Assembly: GCA_025060595.1 (NCBI GenBank)
Contig: JANXBX010000001.1
Coordinates: 124,001-188,000 of the forward strand
DNA: 64,000 nucleotides
Direction: 5' to 3'
From: Synergistota bacterium
GTDB taxonomy: Bacteria > Synergistota > GBS-1
Both the position numbers and the translations under genes were made by a program. The notes under the pieces are model-generated. The model was not told where the DNA came from. It searched no databases and saw nothing but the letters and a program-made list of their open reading frames with translations. Shown one piece after another: positions 44,042-53,454 of the stretch (position 1 is the first letter of the stretch; every line of letters starts with the position of its first letter).

Positions 44042-47000
44042 ACCTTCCGTCGCTTGCCGTCAGAAAACCAATAGCTACATTAATGGTATTCTTAGCTTCT
44101 ATACTTCTAGGGATGGTCTCCTTATATTTCATGCCAATAGATTTACTCCCAAAATTTGATATTCCATCTATAAGCGTTATAACTCCCTGGCCAGGAGCTT
44201 CAGCTGGAGATGTAGAAACAGAGGTTACCAAAAAGCTGGAGGACCAGCTATCCCTAGTAGAAGGTATAGATAACATCTATTCTAAATCCTTTGATAATTT
44301 ATCAGTAGTAACACTGGCTTTCAAATGGGGAACAGACTTAGATGCAAGGATGAACGATGTAAGGGATCAAATAAACTTTATAAAAAGAGACTTACCCGAT
44401 GGAGCAGAAGAACCGATAGTACTTAAACTATCAAGCGCTATAGCCCCAGTAGCTGTTATATCCGTCTATTCAGAAAAACACTACGAAAGCTTAAGACACA
44501 TAGCTGAAAGGGAAATAGGAGATAAACTTAAACAAGTTCCAGGCGTAGGAAGAATAATGGTTTATGGTGGGCTTGAAAGGGAAATAAAGATAAAGCTTGA
44601 TCCACAAAAGCTCGAAGCTTATGGGATAAGCATCCAAAGATTAAGAAGTACCCTTTCGGCTGAAAACATAAATATCCCCGCAGGCTCACTTAAAGTAGGA
44701 AGGACAGAATTCTTTATAAGAGTTCCAGGAAAGTTCAAAGATGCTGACGAAATAGCCAATACTGTATTGGGAAATATTAGCGGCAAAATAGTTAGACTAA
44801 GAGACATTGCCGAAGTAGAAGATTCTTACAAGGATAGAGAAATGTTTAGTTACTCTGAGGGGAAGCCTAGCGTGATATTAATAGCTTTGAAAAACATCGA
44901 TGCTAACACGGTCGAGGTAGCAAGAGGAGTAAGAAAAAAGCTAGAAGAAATATCTAAAACGCTACCATCTTATGTAAAGCTAAACCTAGTACTAGACACC
45001 TCTAGATACATATTTCTATCTTTAAGAAACCTAACTTCCTCCCTACTTTATGGGATAGCCTTTGTAATTATAGTAACGTATGCTCTATTAGGTAGTGCAA
45101 AACCCTCTTTGATAATAGCCTTTGCTATTCCTTTCTCTCTAATAATAAACTTCCTTATAATGAAAATATCAAATTTTACTATAAACGTTATGACCTTAAG
45201 CGCTTTAGCTATAGCTTCTGGAATGGTAGTTGATAACGCTATCGTGGTAACAGATAGCATAATGGAATATAGAATAAAGGGAGCTCGTCCTGAAATAGCT
45301 GCTGTCCTCGGAACAGAGGAAGTCGGAAGCGCTATAATGGCCTCAAGCCTAACTACAATAGTCGTATTCGTTCCTCTAATGTTTATATCTGGACTAACAA
45401 GTATTCTCTTTAGATCGCTTGGCATCGTAACGATTGGAGCTATAACAGCATCTCTTCTGGTAGCTTTAACCCTAACCCCAGTAGCAACAGTAAAGCTTAT
45501 AAGGGAAGAAACTCTTCAAAAAAGAGGATTGATAGCAAAAATCGGAGATAGAATCTTATCATCGATAGAAAACAATTATAAAGCATTAATATCTTGGTCA
45601 TTAAGGCATAAAAAGATGGTTGTCGCTTTAGCCTCTTTGCTCTTTATCATGACCATATATGGCTTTAGATTTGTAGACACAGAATTCGTTCCAGAACCAG
45701 ATACGGGAGATCTAGAAGTAAACATAACCCTACCAGAGGGAACAAACGTAGATTATACTAACAAGGTTTTAAAGAATCTTATATCTTATATTAACGAAAA
45801 GGTACCAGAAGTTGTCCACACTGGAGGATTCTGCGGTGAAACAGAACAGGGTCTCGGAAAAGCCTTAGGCCAAAATGAAGGCCCAAATGCAGCAACTTTA
45901 TATATTAGGTTAAAAGACCTAAAGGAAAGACAAAGAAGAGCCCGCAATATAGCAGACGAGTTAAGGAAATACCTCTCCTTGTTACCAGGGATAGAAAAGG
46001 TAAGCATTAAGGCCTCAAGCGGCATAAGATCTATGTTTATGGGTGGTAAGAGCATCATAATAGAAATATATGGAAGCGATCTCAATGAAATAGCAAAAGT
46101 GGCAAGATCAATAGAAAAGGTGGTCAAGGAGATCCCTGGTACTGTAGATGTTGCCTTAGGTAAAAGAGAAGATCGCCCTGAAATTCATATACTAATAGAT
46201 AGAGAAAAAGCTTCCTTCTTAGACTTAAATATAGCAACTATAGCCGATACTTTGAGAAGCTACCTTTACGGAAGCTCACCAACTGAATTCACAGAAAGCG
46301 GAGAAAACTATGATATTACTCTAAAACTTAGCAATGCAAGAAGCTATGAGATATCTAAGCTTGCAGAACTACCTATACAAAGCCTTTCAGGAAAGTTTGT
46401 CAAGCTTGGCACGATAGCAGAGATAAAGCAAGATTACGGGACAAGCGAAATTCTAAGAAAAGATAGAGAAAGGTATATAACCGTTGAGTGTAATGTTTCG
46501 GGAAGAGCTCTTGGTGCAGTGGTTAAAGATATCGAAAAAGCTCTGTCAAATATTGAAATACCTCAAGGGATAAGAATAAAGTTTGGAGGAGAGGTAGAAC
46601 AACAAGAAGAGTCCTTCCAACAACTAGGATGGCTATTCCTGATAGGCATCGTGTTGGTTTATATGGTTATGGCCGGTCAATTTGAAGCCTTCGGACATCC
46701 CTTTGTGATAATGTTCAGTGTGCCGTTTGCTTTAACCGGAGCAGTTTTTGCTTTTCTCCTTACAGGCGTTCCGCTTTCCATCCAAGGATTCCTGGGCATA
46801 GTAATGCTTGTAGGAATCGTAGTAAACAACGCCATAGTGTTAGTAGACTACACAAATCTCCTTAGAGCTAGAGGAGTTAAACTTTACGAGGCTGTTGAAG
46901 AAGCAGGAAGAAGAAGGTTAAGACCCGTACTAATGACTACATTAACCACTATCTTTGGCATGCTTCCATTAGCTTTGAATAAAGGAGAAGGAGCTGAAAT

Positions 47001-47169
47001 ATGGAAAGCCCTTGCTATTTCCATGATAGGAGGAATGACAGTAAGTACATTAGTAACCTTAGTTTTGATCCCCGTAGTTTACACAATATATGAAGAACAC
47101 ATTATTCCCCTATTTCTTCGTAAAAAGGAGGCGATTTTAAGTGAAGCTTCTTCTGATTCTTTGCGATAA
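44038..47169 (+). CDS. RND efflux transporter (AcrB/HAE1 type)
   Basis: 1043 aa inner-membrane proton-driven pump with 12 TM helices and two large periplasmic loops. TM4 carries the proton-relay Asp in SGMVVDNAIVVTDSI, and the matching TM10 segment is VGIVVNNAIVLVDYTNLLRARG. The N-terminal PSLAVRKPIATLMV and PGASAGDVETEV are typical of hydrophobe/multidrug exporters. Substrate not deducible. Confidence 0.95.
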   Translation: MNLPSLAVRKPIATLMVFLASILLGMVSLYFMPIDLLPKFDIPSISVITPWPGASAGDVETEVTKKLEDQLSLVEGIDNIYSKSFDNLSVVTLAFKWGTDLDARMNDVRDQINFIKRDLPDGAEEPIVLKLSSAIAPVAVISVYSEKHYESLRHIAEREIGDKLKQVPGVGRIMVYGGLEREIKIKLDPQKLEAYGISIQRLRSTLSAENINIPAGSLKVGRTEFFIRVPGKFKDADEIANTVLGNISGKIVRLRDIAEVEDSYKDREMFSYSEGKPSVILIALKNIDANTVEVARGVRKKLEEISKTLPSYVKLNLVLDTSRYIFLSLRNLTSSLLYGIAFVIIVTYALLGSAKPSLIIAFAIPFSLIINFLIMKISNFTINVMTLSALAIASGMVVDNAIVVTDSIMEYRIKGARPEIAAVLGTEEVGSAIMASSLTTIVVFVPLMFISGLTSILFRSLGIVTIGAITASLLVALTLTPVATVKLIREETLQKRGLIAKIGDRILSSIENNYKALISWSLRHKKMVVALASLLFIMTIYGFRFVDTEFVPEPDTGDLEVNITLPEGTNVDYTNKVLKNLISYINEKVPEVVHTGGFCGETEQGLGKALGQNEGPNAATLYIRLKDLKERQRRARNIADELRKYLSLLPGIEKVSIKASSGIRSMFMGGKSIIIEIYGSDLNEIAKVARSIEKVVKEIPGTVDVALGKREDRPEIHILIDREKASFLDLNIATIADTLRSYLYGSSPTEFTESGENYDITLKLSNARSYEISKLAELPIQSLSGKFVKLGTIAEIKQDYGTSEILRKDRERYITVECNVSGRALGAVVKDIEKALSNIEIPQGIRIKFGGEVEQQEESFQQLGWLFLIGIVLVYMVMAGQFEAFGHPFVIMFSVPFALTGAVFAFLLTGVPLSIQGFLGIVMLVGIVVNNAIVLVDYTNLLRARGVKLYEAVEEAGRRRLRPVLMTTLTTIFGMLPLALNKGEGAEIWKALAISMIGGMTVSTLVTLVLIPVVYTIYEEHIIPLFLRKKEAILSEASSDSLR

Positions 47170-47440
47170 AGCTTATGAGCTGGACGTAATAGAGTTCCTT
47201 GAAAAAATTGGTATAGATACATATGAAATGATAGATGGAGCGAGGTTTAGCTCTCCCCACATTAAAAGGCTTTCAACCCCTGTGTGGCCTGGACGTGAGG
47301 TAATGTTTCTTGGATTCTTAAAAGAACTAAATGATCATCAAAAAAACTCTTTAAAGGATCTTAAAATCAATATAGAGAAAAAGGGTTTACCAGGAACTCT
47401 TCCCATAAGAATATATATACAAGACATAGAAGAGATATAA
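47141..47440 (+). CDS. Small PII-like protein of the RND operon
   Basis: 99 aa. The beta-alpha-beta pattern (MKLLLILCDKAYELDVIEFL ... TLPIRIYIQDIEEI) resembles PII-like/DUF3240 ferredoxin-fold proteins found after some efflux operons. No cofactor motif is visible, so function is only suggested by position. GTG start with AAGGAGG nine bases upstream, overlapping the RND gene by 29 bp; last gene of the operon. Confidence 0.6.
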   Translation: MKLLLILCDKAYELDVIEFLEKIGIDTYEMIDGARFSSPHIKRLSTPVWPGREVMFLGFLKELNDHQKNSLKDLKINIEKKGLPGTLPIRIYIQDIEEI

Positions 47441-47445
47441 CACTT

Positions 47446-48207
47446 TTAACCTTTCGGCATGTATCCCATACGCCGAGAGATTTCCCTTGCACTTTCAACT
47501 ACAGCTTTAGCAAGTTCTTCTCCCACAGGAAGTATTCTAAAAGATGGACCAGCAATAGCAAGACAAGCTACAACCTTCCCCGTAGAATCGAAAATGGGAG
47601 AGGCCACCGTGGCCACTCCCTCCTCTCTTTCAGAGTTACTTATATCATAACCTATGGTTCTTATTTTCTCCAATCTCCTGTAAATTTCCTCCTTATCCGT
47701 AATTGTGCTAGAAGTAAAGGGTTTTATCATACTTAAAATTCTTTCCACGTCCTCCTTATCCATATAAGCTAAAAAGCATCTCCCCGATGAACCTGCCCAT
47801 AAAGGAAGCCTGTCTCCAATTCGAGCAGCACGCCTTAAACCTAGAGGACTTTCAACTTGCTCTATACAAACCCTATAATCTCCATCAAGAATATAAAGAT
47901 TAACAGTCTCCTTATATTTATCCCTAAGTCTCCTCATAAAGGGTAAAGCAACATTTCTAACCTCAAGGTCCTCTCGAGCAATAGCACTTAAATAGTATAG
48001 AGCAGGTCCTAACCTATAAACCTTTCTATCATCATCCTTTTGAAGAAAACCAAGCTCACACAAAACAGAAACCATACGTGAAGTGGTAGATAAAGGCAGA
48101 TTAACCTTATGAGATATTTCTGTTAGATTCTGCTTTCTACAATCTGACGAAAAAGTCAAAAGAATAGAGAAAGCACGCTTCACAGACTTAGCTACTTCCC
48201 TTTCCAT
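47446..48207 (-). CDS. IclR-family transcriptional regulator
   Basis: 253 aa. N-terminal winged HTH (SHKVNLPLSTTSRMVSVLCEL, about 30-50) and a C-terminal IclR effector domain (RAARIGDRLPLWAGSSGRCFLA, GVATVASPIFD). IclR proteins control carboxylate, uronate and aromatic catabolism. It is the last gene of the aroD-tctCBA unit, overlapping tctA by 20 bp. Candidate targets are that unit and the kduI/TRAP operon at 57.7 kb, whose promoter carries a long dyad. Confidence 0.88.
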   Translation of the reverse strand: MEREVAKSVKRAFSILLTFSSDCRKQNLTEISHKVNLPLSTTSRMVSVLCELGFLQKDDDRKVYRLGPALYYLSAIAREDLEVRNVALPFMRRLRDKYKETVNLYILDGDYRVCIEQVESPLGLRRAARIGDRLPLWAGSSGRCFLAYMDKEDVERILSMIKPFTSSTITDKEEIYRRLEKIRTIGYDISNSEREEGVATVASPIFDSTGKVVACLAIAGPSFRILPVGEELAKAVVESAREISRRMGYMPKG

Positions 48208-49711
48208 CGCTATAGACCGCCTCCCTCCCCTTCCTCAGGTTTTTCAAGAGTCCAGTTTGCGAAACTATCATATATATTATAGCAATAGAAAGAACAAGAC
48301 TAATGGGATAGGAAAAAAGGTCTCCTATAAAGGCTAGAGGATTGTTTTCAGCGAGTTGCATGGACCTACGAAAGTTAGTTTCAATTATAGGCCCTAAGAT
48401 AATTCCGAGAACCATCGGCCCTACAGCATATCCGTAAAGCCTCATAAAGTACCCCAAGATTCCAAAACCAAGCATCCAATAGACATCCGTAAGACTATTC
48501 TGGATAGCATAAGTTCCTATAACAGAAAGCATAACCACCATAGGCATAAGTATGTTCTTAGGAATCTCTATGAGCTTAAGAAAAACCTTCAATGTAGAAA
48601 GGACCAAGAGAACCATGGTAATAGCAGATATGGTTAAGCAACTAACGATTACCCAGAAAACTTGAGGAGTCTCGATCATAAGAAGCGGCCCCGGCTTCAA
48701 CCCATGAATAAAAAGCGCTCCTATTATTATGGCTGTGACAGCATCACCAGGAATACCAAGGGTAAGCATAGGTATGAAAGCCCCACCGATTGCAGCGTTA
48801 TTTGCAGACTCAGGAGCAATAACTCCCTCATAGGCTCCCTGACCAAATGGCCTTGAAGGGTTCTTAACAGTCCTTCTTGCACTATCATAAGCTATCAAAG
48901 CAGCTACATCTCCACCAGTTCCAGGCAAAGCTCCTATCCAAACCCCTATAAGGGAAGATCTTATAACAAGAGGTAAATGCTTCAAAACAGTTTTAAGATC
49001 TGGTATGACTTTATCAACAACTTGCTTTATAGGAGGGAGGGCCCCTCCACGAACCTGAAACAAGGCTTCGGAAACCCCAAATAATCCTATCATAGCAGGT
49101 ATAAAACTTATTCCCTGCATGAGATAAACTGTACCGAAGGTATATCTGAGCTCTCCCGTGCTTGGATCCAAACCAACAGTACTTAACAAAACTCCTAAAG
49201 CACCAGCTATTATCCCCTTCACCATAGAACCTTGTCCCATACCAGTAATAAGAAGTATTCCCATAACACCCAAAAGAAAGTACTCCCTTGGACCAAATTT
49301 TAAGGCAAACTTGGATACCGCTGGAGCTCCTATGGCAAGAATGATTACCCCTATAAGTCCCCCAATAAGAGAAGTTGTAACAGCAAGACCTATAGCTCTA
49401 CCAGCTTCTCCCCTCTGAGCTAAAGGATAACCGTCGAAAACGGTAGCAATAGCAGCAGGAGCCCCAGGAATATTTATCAATATCGCCGTTATGGAACCAC
49501 CGTAAACACCACCCATATAAACACCGCATATTAAAGCGAGTGCACTATAAAGATCCCACGAAAATGTAAAAGATATTAACAAAGAGGCAGCCATAGTAAC
49601 GCTTAAACCTGGGATCGCTCCAACCCACATGCCCGCAAATGTCCCAATAATTGTTAAAAAAAGAAGCTTAAGGTCTAAAAGAGGCATTAAAAGATACTCC
49701 CAATTCCCCAT
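48188..49711 (-). CDS. tctA: Tripartite tricarboxylate transporter, TctA large permease
   Basis: 507 aa with about 11-12 TM segments. The conserved GAIPGLSVTMAASLLISFTF, YGGSITAILINIPGAPAAIAT and ESANNAAIGGAFIPMLTLGIPGD are TctA signatures. Imports an organic acid with the TctC binding protein. ATG with AAGGAGGG upstream. Substrate unknown; citrate-like acids are only one option in this family. Confidence 0.93.
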   Translation of the reverse strand: MGNWEYLLMPLLDLKLLFLTIIGTFAGMWVGAIPGLSVTMAASLLISFTFSWDLYSALALICGVYMGGVYGGSITAILINIPGAPAAIATVFDGYPLAQRGEAGRAIGLAVTTSLIGGLIGVIILAIGAPAVSKFALKFGPREYFLLGVMGILLITGMGQGSMVKGIIAGALGVLLSTVGLDPSTGELRYTFGTVYLMQGISFIPAMIGLFGVSEALFQVRGGALPPIKQVVDKVIPDLKTVLKHLPLVIRSSLIGVWIGALPGTGGDVAALIAYDSARRTVKNPSRPFGQGAYEGVIAPESANNAAIGGAFIPMLTLGIPGDAVTAIIIGALFIHGLKPGPLLMIETPQVFWVIVSCLTISAITMVLLVLSTLKVFLKLIEIPKNILMPMVVMLSVIGTYAIQNSLTDVYWMLGFGILGYFMRLYGYAVGPMVLGIILGPIIETNFRRSMQLAENNPLAFIGDLFSYPISLVLSIAIIYMIVSQTGLLKNLRKGREAVYSDGKGSS

Positions 49712-49727
49712 TCTAATATAACCCTCC

Positions 49728-50204
49728 TTAAGGAAGAATCACCTTAAAAATTGTCCTAAAAACTACTGTTGAGAAGATCACAAAACCAACTGAATAAATA
49801 AGATACAAAAAGGAAGATTTTATATTCTTTCTTTCACAATAGAAAAACATACAGGTGAAAAGAAAAATTATAGTAGCAGATGTGAAGTGAATCACAGGAA
49901 GCATGAACGCCAAAAGAAACATCATTAAAATCATAAATAAAACGTTCCTATCTAAAGCATGCTTCAAAAGACCACTTATGGCTCTTATATCAACTTTTAC
50001 GTTACCAAGCTTTTTAATGGTAACGACAATTTCATAAAAGCATAGAGAAACTATTAACAGCGAGGTTAACTTTGGGAAAATTGACGGGGAGTACCATGTA
50101 CCTGAAGTCATACTCATAGCCTCGTAATATGCAAAGATCCCCACCCATAGAAAGAAAAGAGCAAATAAAAGCTCTCCCCACAAAGAATAATGGTTTTCTT
50201 TCAT
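49728..50204 (-). CDS. tctB: Tripartite tricarboxylate transporter, TctB small permease
   Basis: 158 aa with four predicted TM helices (LWGELLFALFFLWVGIFAYY first). Poorly conserved in sequence; identified mainly by size, topology and place between tctC and tctA. GGGGGAGG upstream of the ATG. Confidence 0.85.
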   Translation of the reverse strand: MKENHYSLWGELLFALFFLWVGIFAYYEAMSMTSGTWYSPSIFPKLTSLLIVSLCFYEIVVTIKKLGNVKVDIRAISGLLKHALDRNVLFMILMMFLLAFMLPVIHFTSATIIFLFTCMFFYCERKNIKSSFLYLIYSVGFVIFSTVVFRTIFKVILP

Positions 50205-50230
50205 GTCCCTTACCTCCCCCTTGAGAAGAG

Positions 50231-50268
50231 AAAATTAAGGGGGCTTGGTAAGGTTCTTACCAAGCCCC
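50231..50268 (-). terminator. Intra-operon hairpin between tctC and tctB
   Basis: 13-bp stem (arms 50240-50252 and 50256-50268, GGGGCTTGGTAAG) with a 3-nt loop, followed on the minus strand by TTAATTTTC. Probably a leaky terminator or stabiliser that keeps binding-protein mRNA more abundant than permease mRNA. Confidence 0.6.
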
Positions 50269-50283
50269 TCTACAATTTCTATC

Positions 50284-51282
50284 TTAAGGCTTAGGGATAC
50301 CAAATTCCTCAGGAGACTTTTTAGCAGCACCAGCTTGCCAAAGAAGCCAAGAAGCTATAGATCTTTGCTTATCCAAGAATGTCCTCGCTTCCTTTCCAGT
50401 CAAGCCTAACGGTATGGTATCCCTTTTAGCCAAAAATTCCTGAAACTTAGGATCATCGTATGCTTTCTTAAAAGCATCAGTAAGTTTGTCAATTATCTCC
50501 TTTGGGGTACCTTTTTTCACAAAAACACCATACCAGGGATAGTAGGGAACATATTTGTCATACTCAGGATAAACTTCCGTTATAGCTGGAATATCCGGAA
50601 AAGCAGGAAGCCTCTTCTTGTCAAATACCATAAGACCTCTTAACATCTTGGCCCTTAAAAACTCAGCCGCAGGAGCTATACCAGAGGGCATAGCATCTAC
50701 ATGTCCCCCAAGAAGAGCTGTAAGACCAGGTCCTTCACCAGGAAACTCTACCATATTAAACTCAACACCACTAACTACCTTCATGATTGAACAAACGACA
50801 TAAGGAGCGCCTCCTACACCTGTAGCAGCAATCTTAACTTTTCCAGGATTAGCTTTAGCATCCTCCAGAAACTCCTTGAAGCTCTTATATTTAGAATCAG
50901 CTTTAACCACCGTAACATTAGGAACAGCACCAATAATTATTATTGGCTCAAAATCACCATAATCTATCTCCGCAAGTCCTAAAACCTTATACATCGATGG
51001 GTTCTCCGCTCCAAAAAGAAGATTATATCCATCCGCGGGCTGGTTATAAACATAAGTCATACCGATAACTCCAGTAGCTCCAGGCCTATTAACTAAGATT
51101 ATCTTCTTACCCAAGTAAGCCTCAGCCAATGGGGCTATGGCCCTTGAAATAACGTCCGTAGCTCCACCTGCTCCCCATTGAATAGTGCCTTGGATCTCTT
51201 TCTCAGGATAGGAAGCAAATGAAATTCCACCCCATAAAATAACTCCCACACATATAAGCACTAATACAAACCTTTTAAACAC
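50284..51282 (-). CDS. tctC: Tripartite tricarboxylate transporter substrate-binding protein (TctC/Bug)
   Basis: 332 aa. Signal peptide with cleavage near ISFAS (24), then the Bug fold: IQWGAGGATDVISRAIAP, VNRPGATGVIGMTYVYNQPADGY and GGHVDAMPSGIAPA. It captures the carboxylate in the periplasm. GTG start with AAGGGGG six bases upstream. The ligand cannot be read from sequence; the neighbours suggest a hydroxy-acid or shikimate-like acid only weakly. Confidence 0.92.
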   Translation of the reverse strand: MFKRFVLVLICVGVILWGGISFASYPEKEIQGTIQWGAGGATDVISRAIAPLAEAYLGKKIILVNRPGATGVIGMTYVYNQPADGYNLLFGAENPSMYKVLGLAEIDYGDFEPIIIIGAVPNVTVVKADSKYKSFKEFLEDAKANPGKVKIAATGVGGAPYVVCSIMKVVSGVEFNMVEFPGEGPGLTALLGGHVDAMPSGIAPAAEFLRAKMLRGLMVFDKKRLPAFPDIPAITEVYPEYDKYVPYYPWYGVFVKKGTPKEIIDKLTDAFKKAYDDPKFQEFLAKRDTIPLGLTGKEARTFLDKQRSIASWLLWQAGAAKKSPEEFGIPKP

Positions 51283-51350
51283 AAGTATCCCCCCTTCTCA
51301 GCTAAGCTAAAGTTTAAAACTATTACGGCTTAAACTTTTTTCTGAGTTAG

Positions 51351-52136
51351 TCACCCCCTTTCCCACATACCCAGATTTTCAAAAATTTTAAAGAGCTCGG
51401 AAAGAATAGAAGCAGGAACCTGACCCGGAGCAGAAGCCTCAGATAGCATAGCAAAACTTAAATCTGAACCCCAAGCGAAACCAACAATTCTACTTAAAAT
51501 GCCAATTCTTCCCATAGCCATGCTGATGATAGGAGTATTAGGAAAAGCTTTCCTAGCACGCAATGTAGCATTAAGGAGAGATATTAAATCATCATGTGAT
51601 TTTGGCATAATTGCAACCTTAGCTACATCAGCACCACAAAAAACCTCTTGAGAAAACTTTGCAAAGATTTCATCCTCAGATAACTCTTCAGAAAACTCAT
51701 GATAAGACAAAATCAAAAAGGATGTTCCTTTTCTTACCTTAATAGAATTTATATAATCCTGTCCTAAGGCAAGCTCAAGATCTATAAAATCAACGAGATT
51801 TTCCTCAAGCGCTTTAATATAGATCTTTCTTTTCAGATCAAGGTCAATATCCTTAAATCCACCTTCCTTAAAATCCCTACAGGTAAGGATAAACGGGGTA
51901 TCTGGAAACTTTTTCCTTAATAAGAAAATCACATCTATAACTTTAGAAACATCTTCTAAAAAATCCCAATAGTCTATTCTAAGCTCTATAAAATCTGGCC
52001 CAAAGGAAAAAATAAAATCAGCAACTTTAAAAACCTCTTCTTGTGAACGAGCTACAAGGGGTATACAAAGCACGGGCCTAGGACCACCTAAAACCTTCTT
52101 TCTAACGCCTAGGGGATGCAAACAAGCTAATCTCAC
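51351..52136 (-). CDS. aroD: Type I 3-dehydroquinate dehydratase
   Basis: 261 aa TIM-barrel enzyme of the shikimate pathway, 3-dehydroquinate to 3-dehydroshikimate. Schiff-base Lys173 in ADVAKVAIMPKS and catalytic His146 in LSYHEFSE; substrate-binding LELRIDYWD-like segment at about 50-58. GTG start. It has its own consensus promoter and is followed by tctC after 68 bp. It may serve biosynthesis with aroE or feed imported quinate/shikimate. Confidence 0.93.
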   Translation of the reverse strand: MRLACLHPLGVRKKVLGGPRPVLCIPLVARSQEEVFKVADFIFSFGPDFIELRIDYWDFLEDVSKVIDVIFLLRKKFPDTPFILTCRDFKEGGFKDIDLDLKRKIYIKALEENLVDFIDLELALGQDYINSIKVRKGTSFLILSYHEFSEELSEDEIFAKFSQEVFCGADVAKVAIMPKSHDDLISLLNATLRARKAFPNTPIISMAMGRIGILSRIVGFAWGSDLSFAMLSEASAPGQVPASILSELFKIFENLGMWERG

Positions 52137-52193
52137 TTTTCCACCCCTTTCTACTTTGTGAAAAATAATTCTAGTATATAAGAGCTCAAAATA

Positions 52194-52222
52194 ATTATAT
52201 TATACGCATTATGGCATGTCAA
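52194..52222 (-). promoter_or_regulatory. Consensus promoter of aroD
   Basis: TTGACA (52222-52217), 17 bp, TATAAT (52199-52194) on the minus strand, an exact sigma70-type consensus. It separates aroD from aroE transcription although the genes are adjacent. Confidence 0.9.
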
Positions 52223-52261
52223 CCTATAAACTTCTATAGATATCTGGAAACCAAAAATAAA

Positions 52262-53227
52262 CTATACAAATCTGGTAATTTTATCATATTTATGAAAACT
52301 AAAAGACGTATCAAAATGAGCGTCAAAAACCTCAAACATCAAATTAATATCTGGTTCTGAATCTGTCCAAATCTTAAAAGCTAAAGCGGCTTGATAAATC
52401 AACATTCCTTTACCAGAAAGAGTTTTAGCTCCGACTCTCTCAGCACACTGAAGCATTTTAGTTTTTGGGGGATCATAAACTATGTCACACACTAACTGGT
52501 TTGCCCTAAAGTCCTCCTCGCAAAGGAGAGACTCTTCTTTAGAAGAATACATTCCAACGCTAGTGGTGTTTATAATAACATCAAACTCTCTTGCCATACC
52601 AATTTTTAACTCACTTAACGGGATAAAACTACTCTTTCCAGGAAAAAGCTTGTTTAAATCCTTAACCAACCTTTCTCCTCTTTCAACACTCCTATTAACT
52701 ATAACTAAGGCTTCTACCCCACTTTTAAGCATCTCAAAGGATATTGATCTAGCGGAACCCCCAGCTCCAAGTATTAGAACCCTTTTACCCTTAGGGCCTT
52801 CCCCAAAAGCCTCTATGAAAGAAATCATAAAACCCATACCATCGGTGTTATAGCCTATAAGCTTCCCATCTTTAAGGGCTATAGTATTTACAGACTTACA
52901 AAGAGATGCACTTTCATCAAGCTCATTGAGAAAATCAATAACCTTCTCTTTCCAAGGAATGGTTACATTAAAACCAACAAAGTTAAAATAGGACATTCCT
53001 TTAACTATTCCTTCAAGATACCCTTCTTCCCTAACCTCGATAGGCAGATATAGATAATCTAAACCTAGCTTTCTAAAACAAGCATTGTGTAACTTTGGAG
53101 AAAGGCTTTTAGAAAGGGGATACCCCACAATTCCTAAATACTTAGTTTTAACTGTTGGTATAAAACTATCATAATAAAGCCTATCCATTTCTTTTAAACT
53201 TTCCAATCTCGCTAGGGAAGACCCCAA
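52262..53227 (-). CDS. aroE: Shikimate dehydrogenase
   Basis: About 321 aa, some 40 longer than usual through an N-terminal extension before YLGIVGYPLSKSLSPKLHN. Shikimate-binding SLS, catalytic Lys in NVTIPWKEKV and Asp in YNTDGMGF, cofactor motif LGAGGSARSI and NRSVERGE (NADP-type). Reduces 3-dehydroshikimate to shikimate. TTG 53227 has GGGAGGT seven bases upstream; GTG 53236 lies inside that SD. Expression passes a leader-peptide attenuator, which argues for a biosynthetic rather than quinate-catabolic role. Confidence 0.92.
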   Translation of the reverse strand: MGSSLARLESLKEMDRLYYDSFIPTVKTKYLGIVGYPLSKSLSPKLHNACFRKLGLDYLYLPIEVREEGYLEGIVKGMSYFNFVGFNVTIPWKEKVIDFLNELDESASLCKSVNTIALKDGKLIGYNTDGMGFMISFIEAFGEGPKGKRVLILGAGGSARSISFEMLKSGVEALVIVNRSVERGERLVKDLNKLFPGKSSFIPLSELKIGMAREFDVIINTTSVGMYSSKEESLLCEEDFRANQLVCDIVYDPPKTKMLQCAERVGAKTLSGKGMLIYQAALAFKIWTDSEPDINLMFEVFDAHFDTSFSFHKYDKITRFV

Positions 53228-53250
53228 AGATACCACCTCCCAAAAGAGTA

Positions 53251-53285
53251 ATAAAAAAAGCCGCCACCGGGAAAGGTGGCGGCTT
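53251..53285 (-). terminator. Attenuator terminator in front of aroE
   Basis: 11-bp GC-rich stem (arms 53258-53268 and 53275-53285, AAGCCGCCACC) with a 6-nt loop, followed on the minus strand by TTTTTTTATT, 15-20 bases before the aroE SD. Its loop and 5' arm are also the partner of the antiterminator. Confidence 0.88.
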
Positions 53286-53344
53286 TTCGTTCAAGCCTTA
53301 GAGGTAGATTCCTACCTCTTACAAAGCATAGCCAACCTTTCCCG
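53268..53344 (-). promoter_or_regulatory. Antiterminator helix of the aroE attenuator
   Basis: CGGGAAAGGU (53344-53335) can pair over 10 bp with ACCUUUCCCG (53277-53268), which disrupts the terminator. The first arm is in turn sequestered by a 13-bp helix between 53413-53401 and 53337-53325 (one G-U) and by the hairpin CCCGC/GCGGG at 53356-53341. An extra 8-bp hairpin (53300-53307/53312-53319) lies between. This 1:2, 2:3, 3:4 scheme is that of amino-acid biosynthetic attenuators. Confidence 0.75.
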
Positions 53345-53422
53345 CAACTTGGCGGGCCAAGTAAAGTAAAAATAATAATAAAAGGAAAACCACACATTAA
53401 GGTTGGCTACGCTTTTGACCAC
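53312..53422 (-). CDS. aroE leader peptide, aromatic-rich (36 codons)
   Basis: GTG at 53422 with GAGGGAGG seven bases upstream; TAG at 53314-53312. Residues 11-22 read WFSFYYYFYFTW: two Trp, four Phe, four Tyr in twelve. Translation of this run needs all three aromatic aminoacyl-tRNAs. A stall there leaves the antiterminator arm (53344-53335) free, while a ribosome reaching the end of the ORF covers it and lets the terminator form. The mechanism is inferred from known trp/pheA-type leaders; the peptide itself is clear in the sequence. Confidence 0.85.
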   Translation of the reverse strand: MVKSVANLNVWFSFYYYFYFTWPAKLRERLAMLCKR

Positions 53423-53454
53423 GGGAATACCTCCCTCTTAAGCTATTGCTTAAT

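Noticed and set aside
51309-51338. AT-rich inverted repeat between aroD and tctC as a terminator
   Set aside because: AAAGTTTAA/TTAAACTTT has only AT-rich pairs around GC-poor arms and no U-run; too weak to call.
47446-53236. aroE/aroD plus TctABC as a quinate/shikimate catabolic operon
   Set aside because: The aroE attenuator is biosynthetic in logic, aroE and aroD have separate promoters, and no quinate or dehydroshikimate-degrading enzyme is present. aroD with the Tct system remains possible but unsupported.
53212-53397. ORF beginning MCGFPFIIIF in the aroE leader
   Set aside because: It has no SD and runs through the terminator; the overlapping GTG ORF in another frame has a proper SD and the aromatic run.
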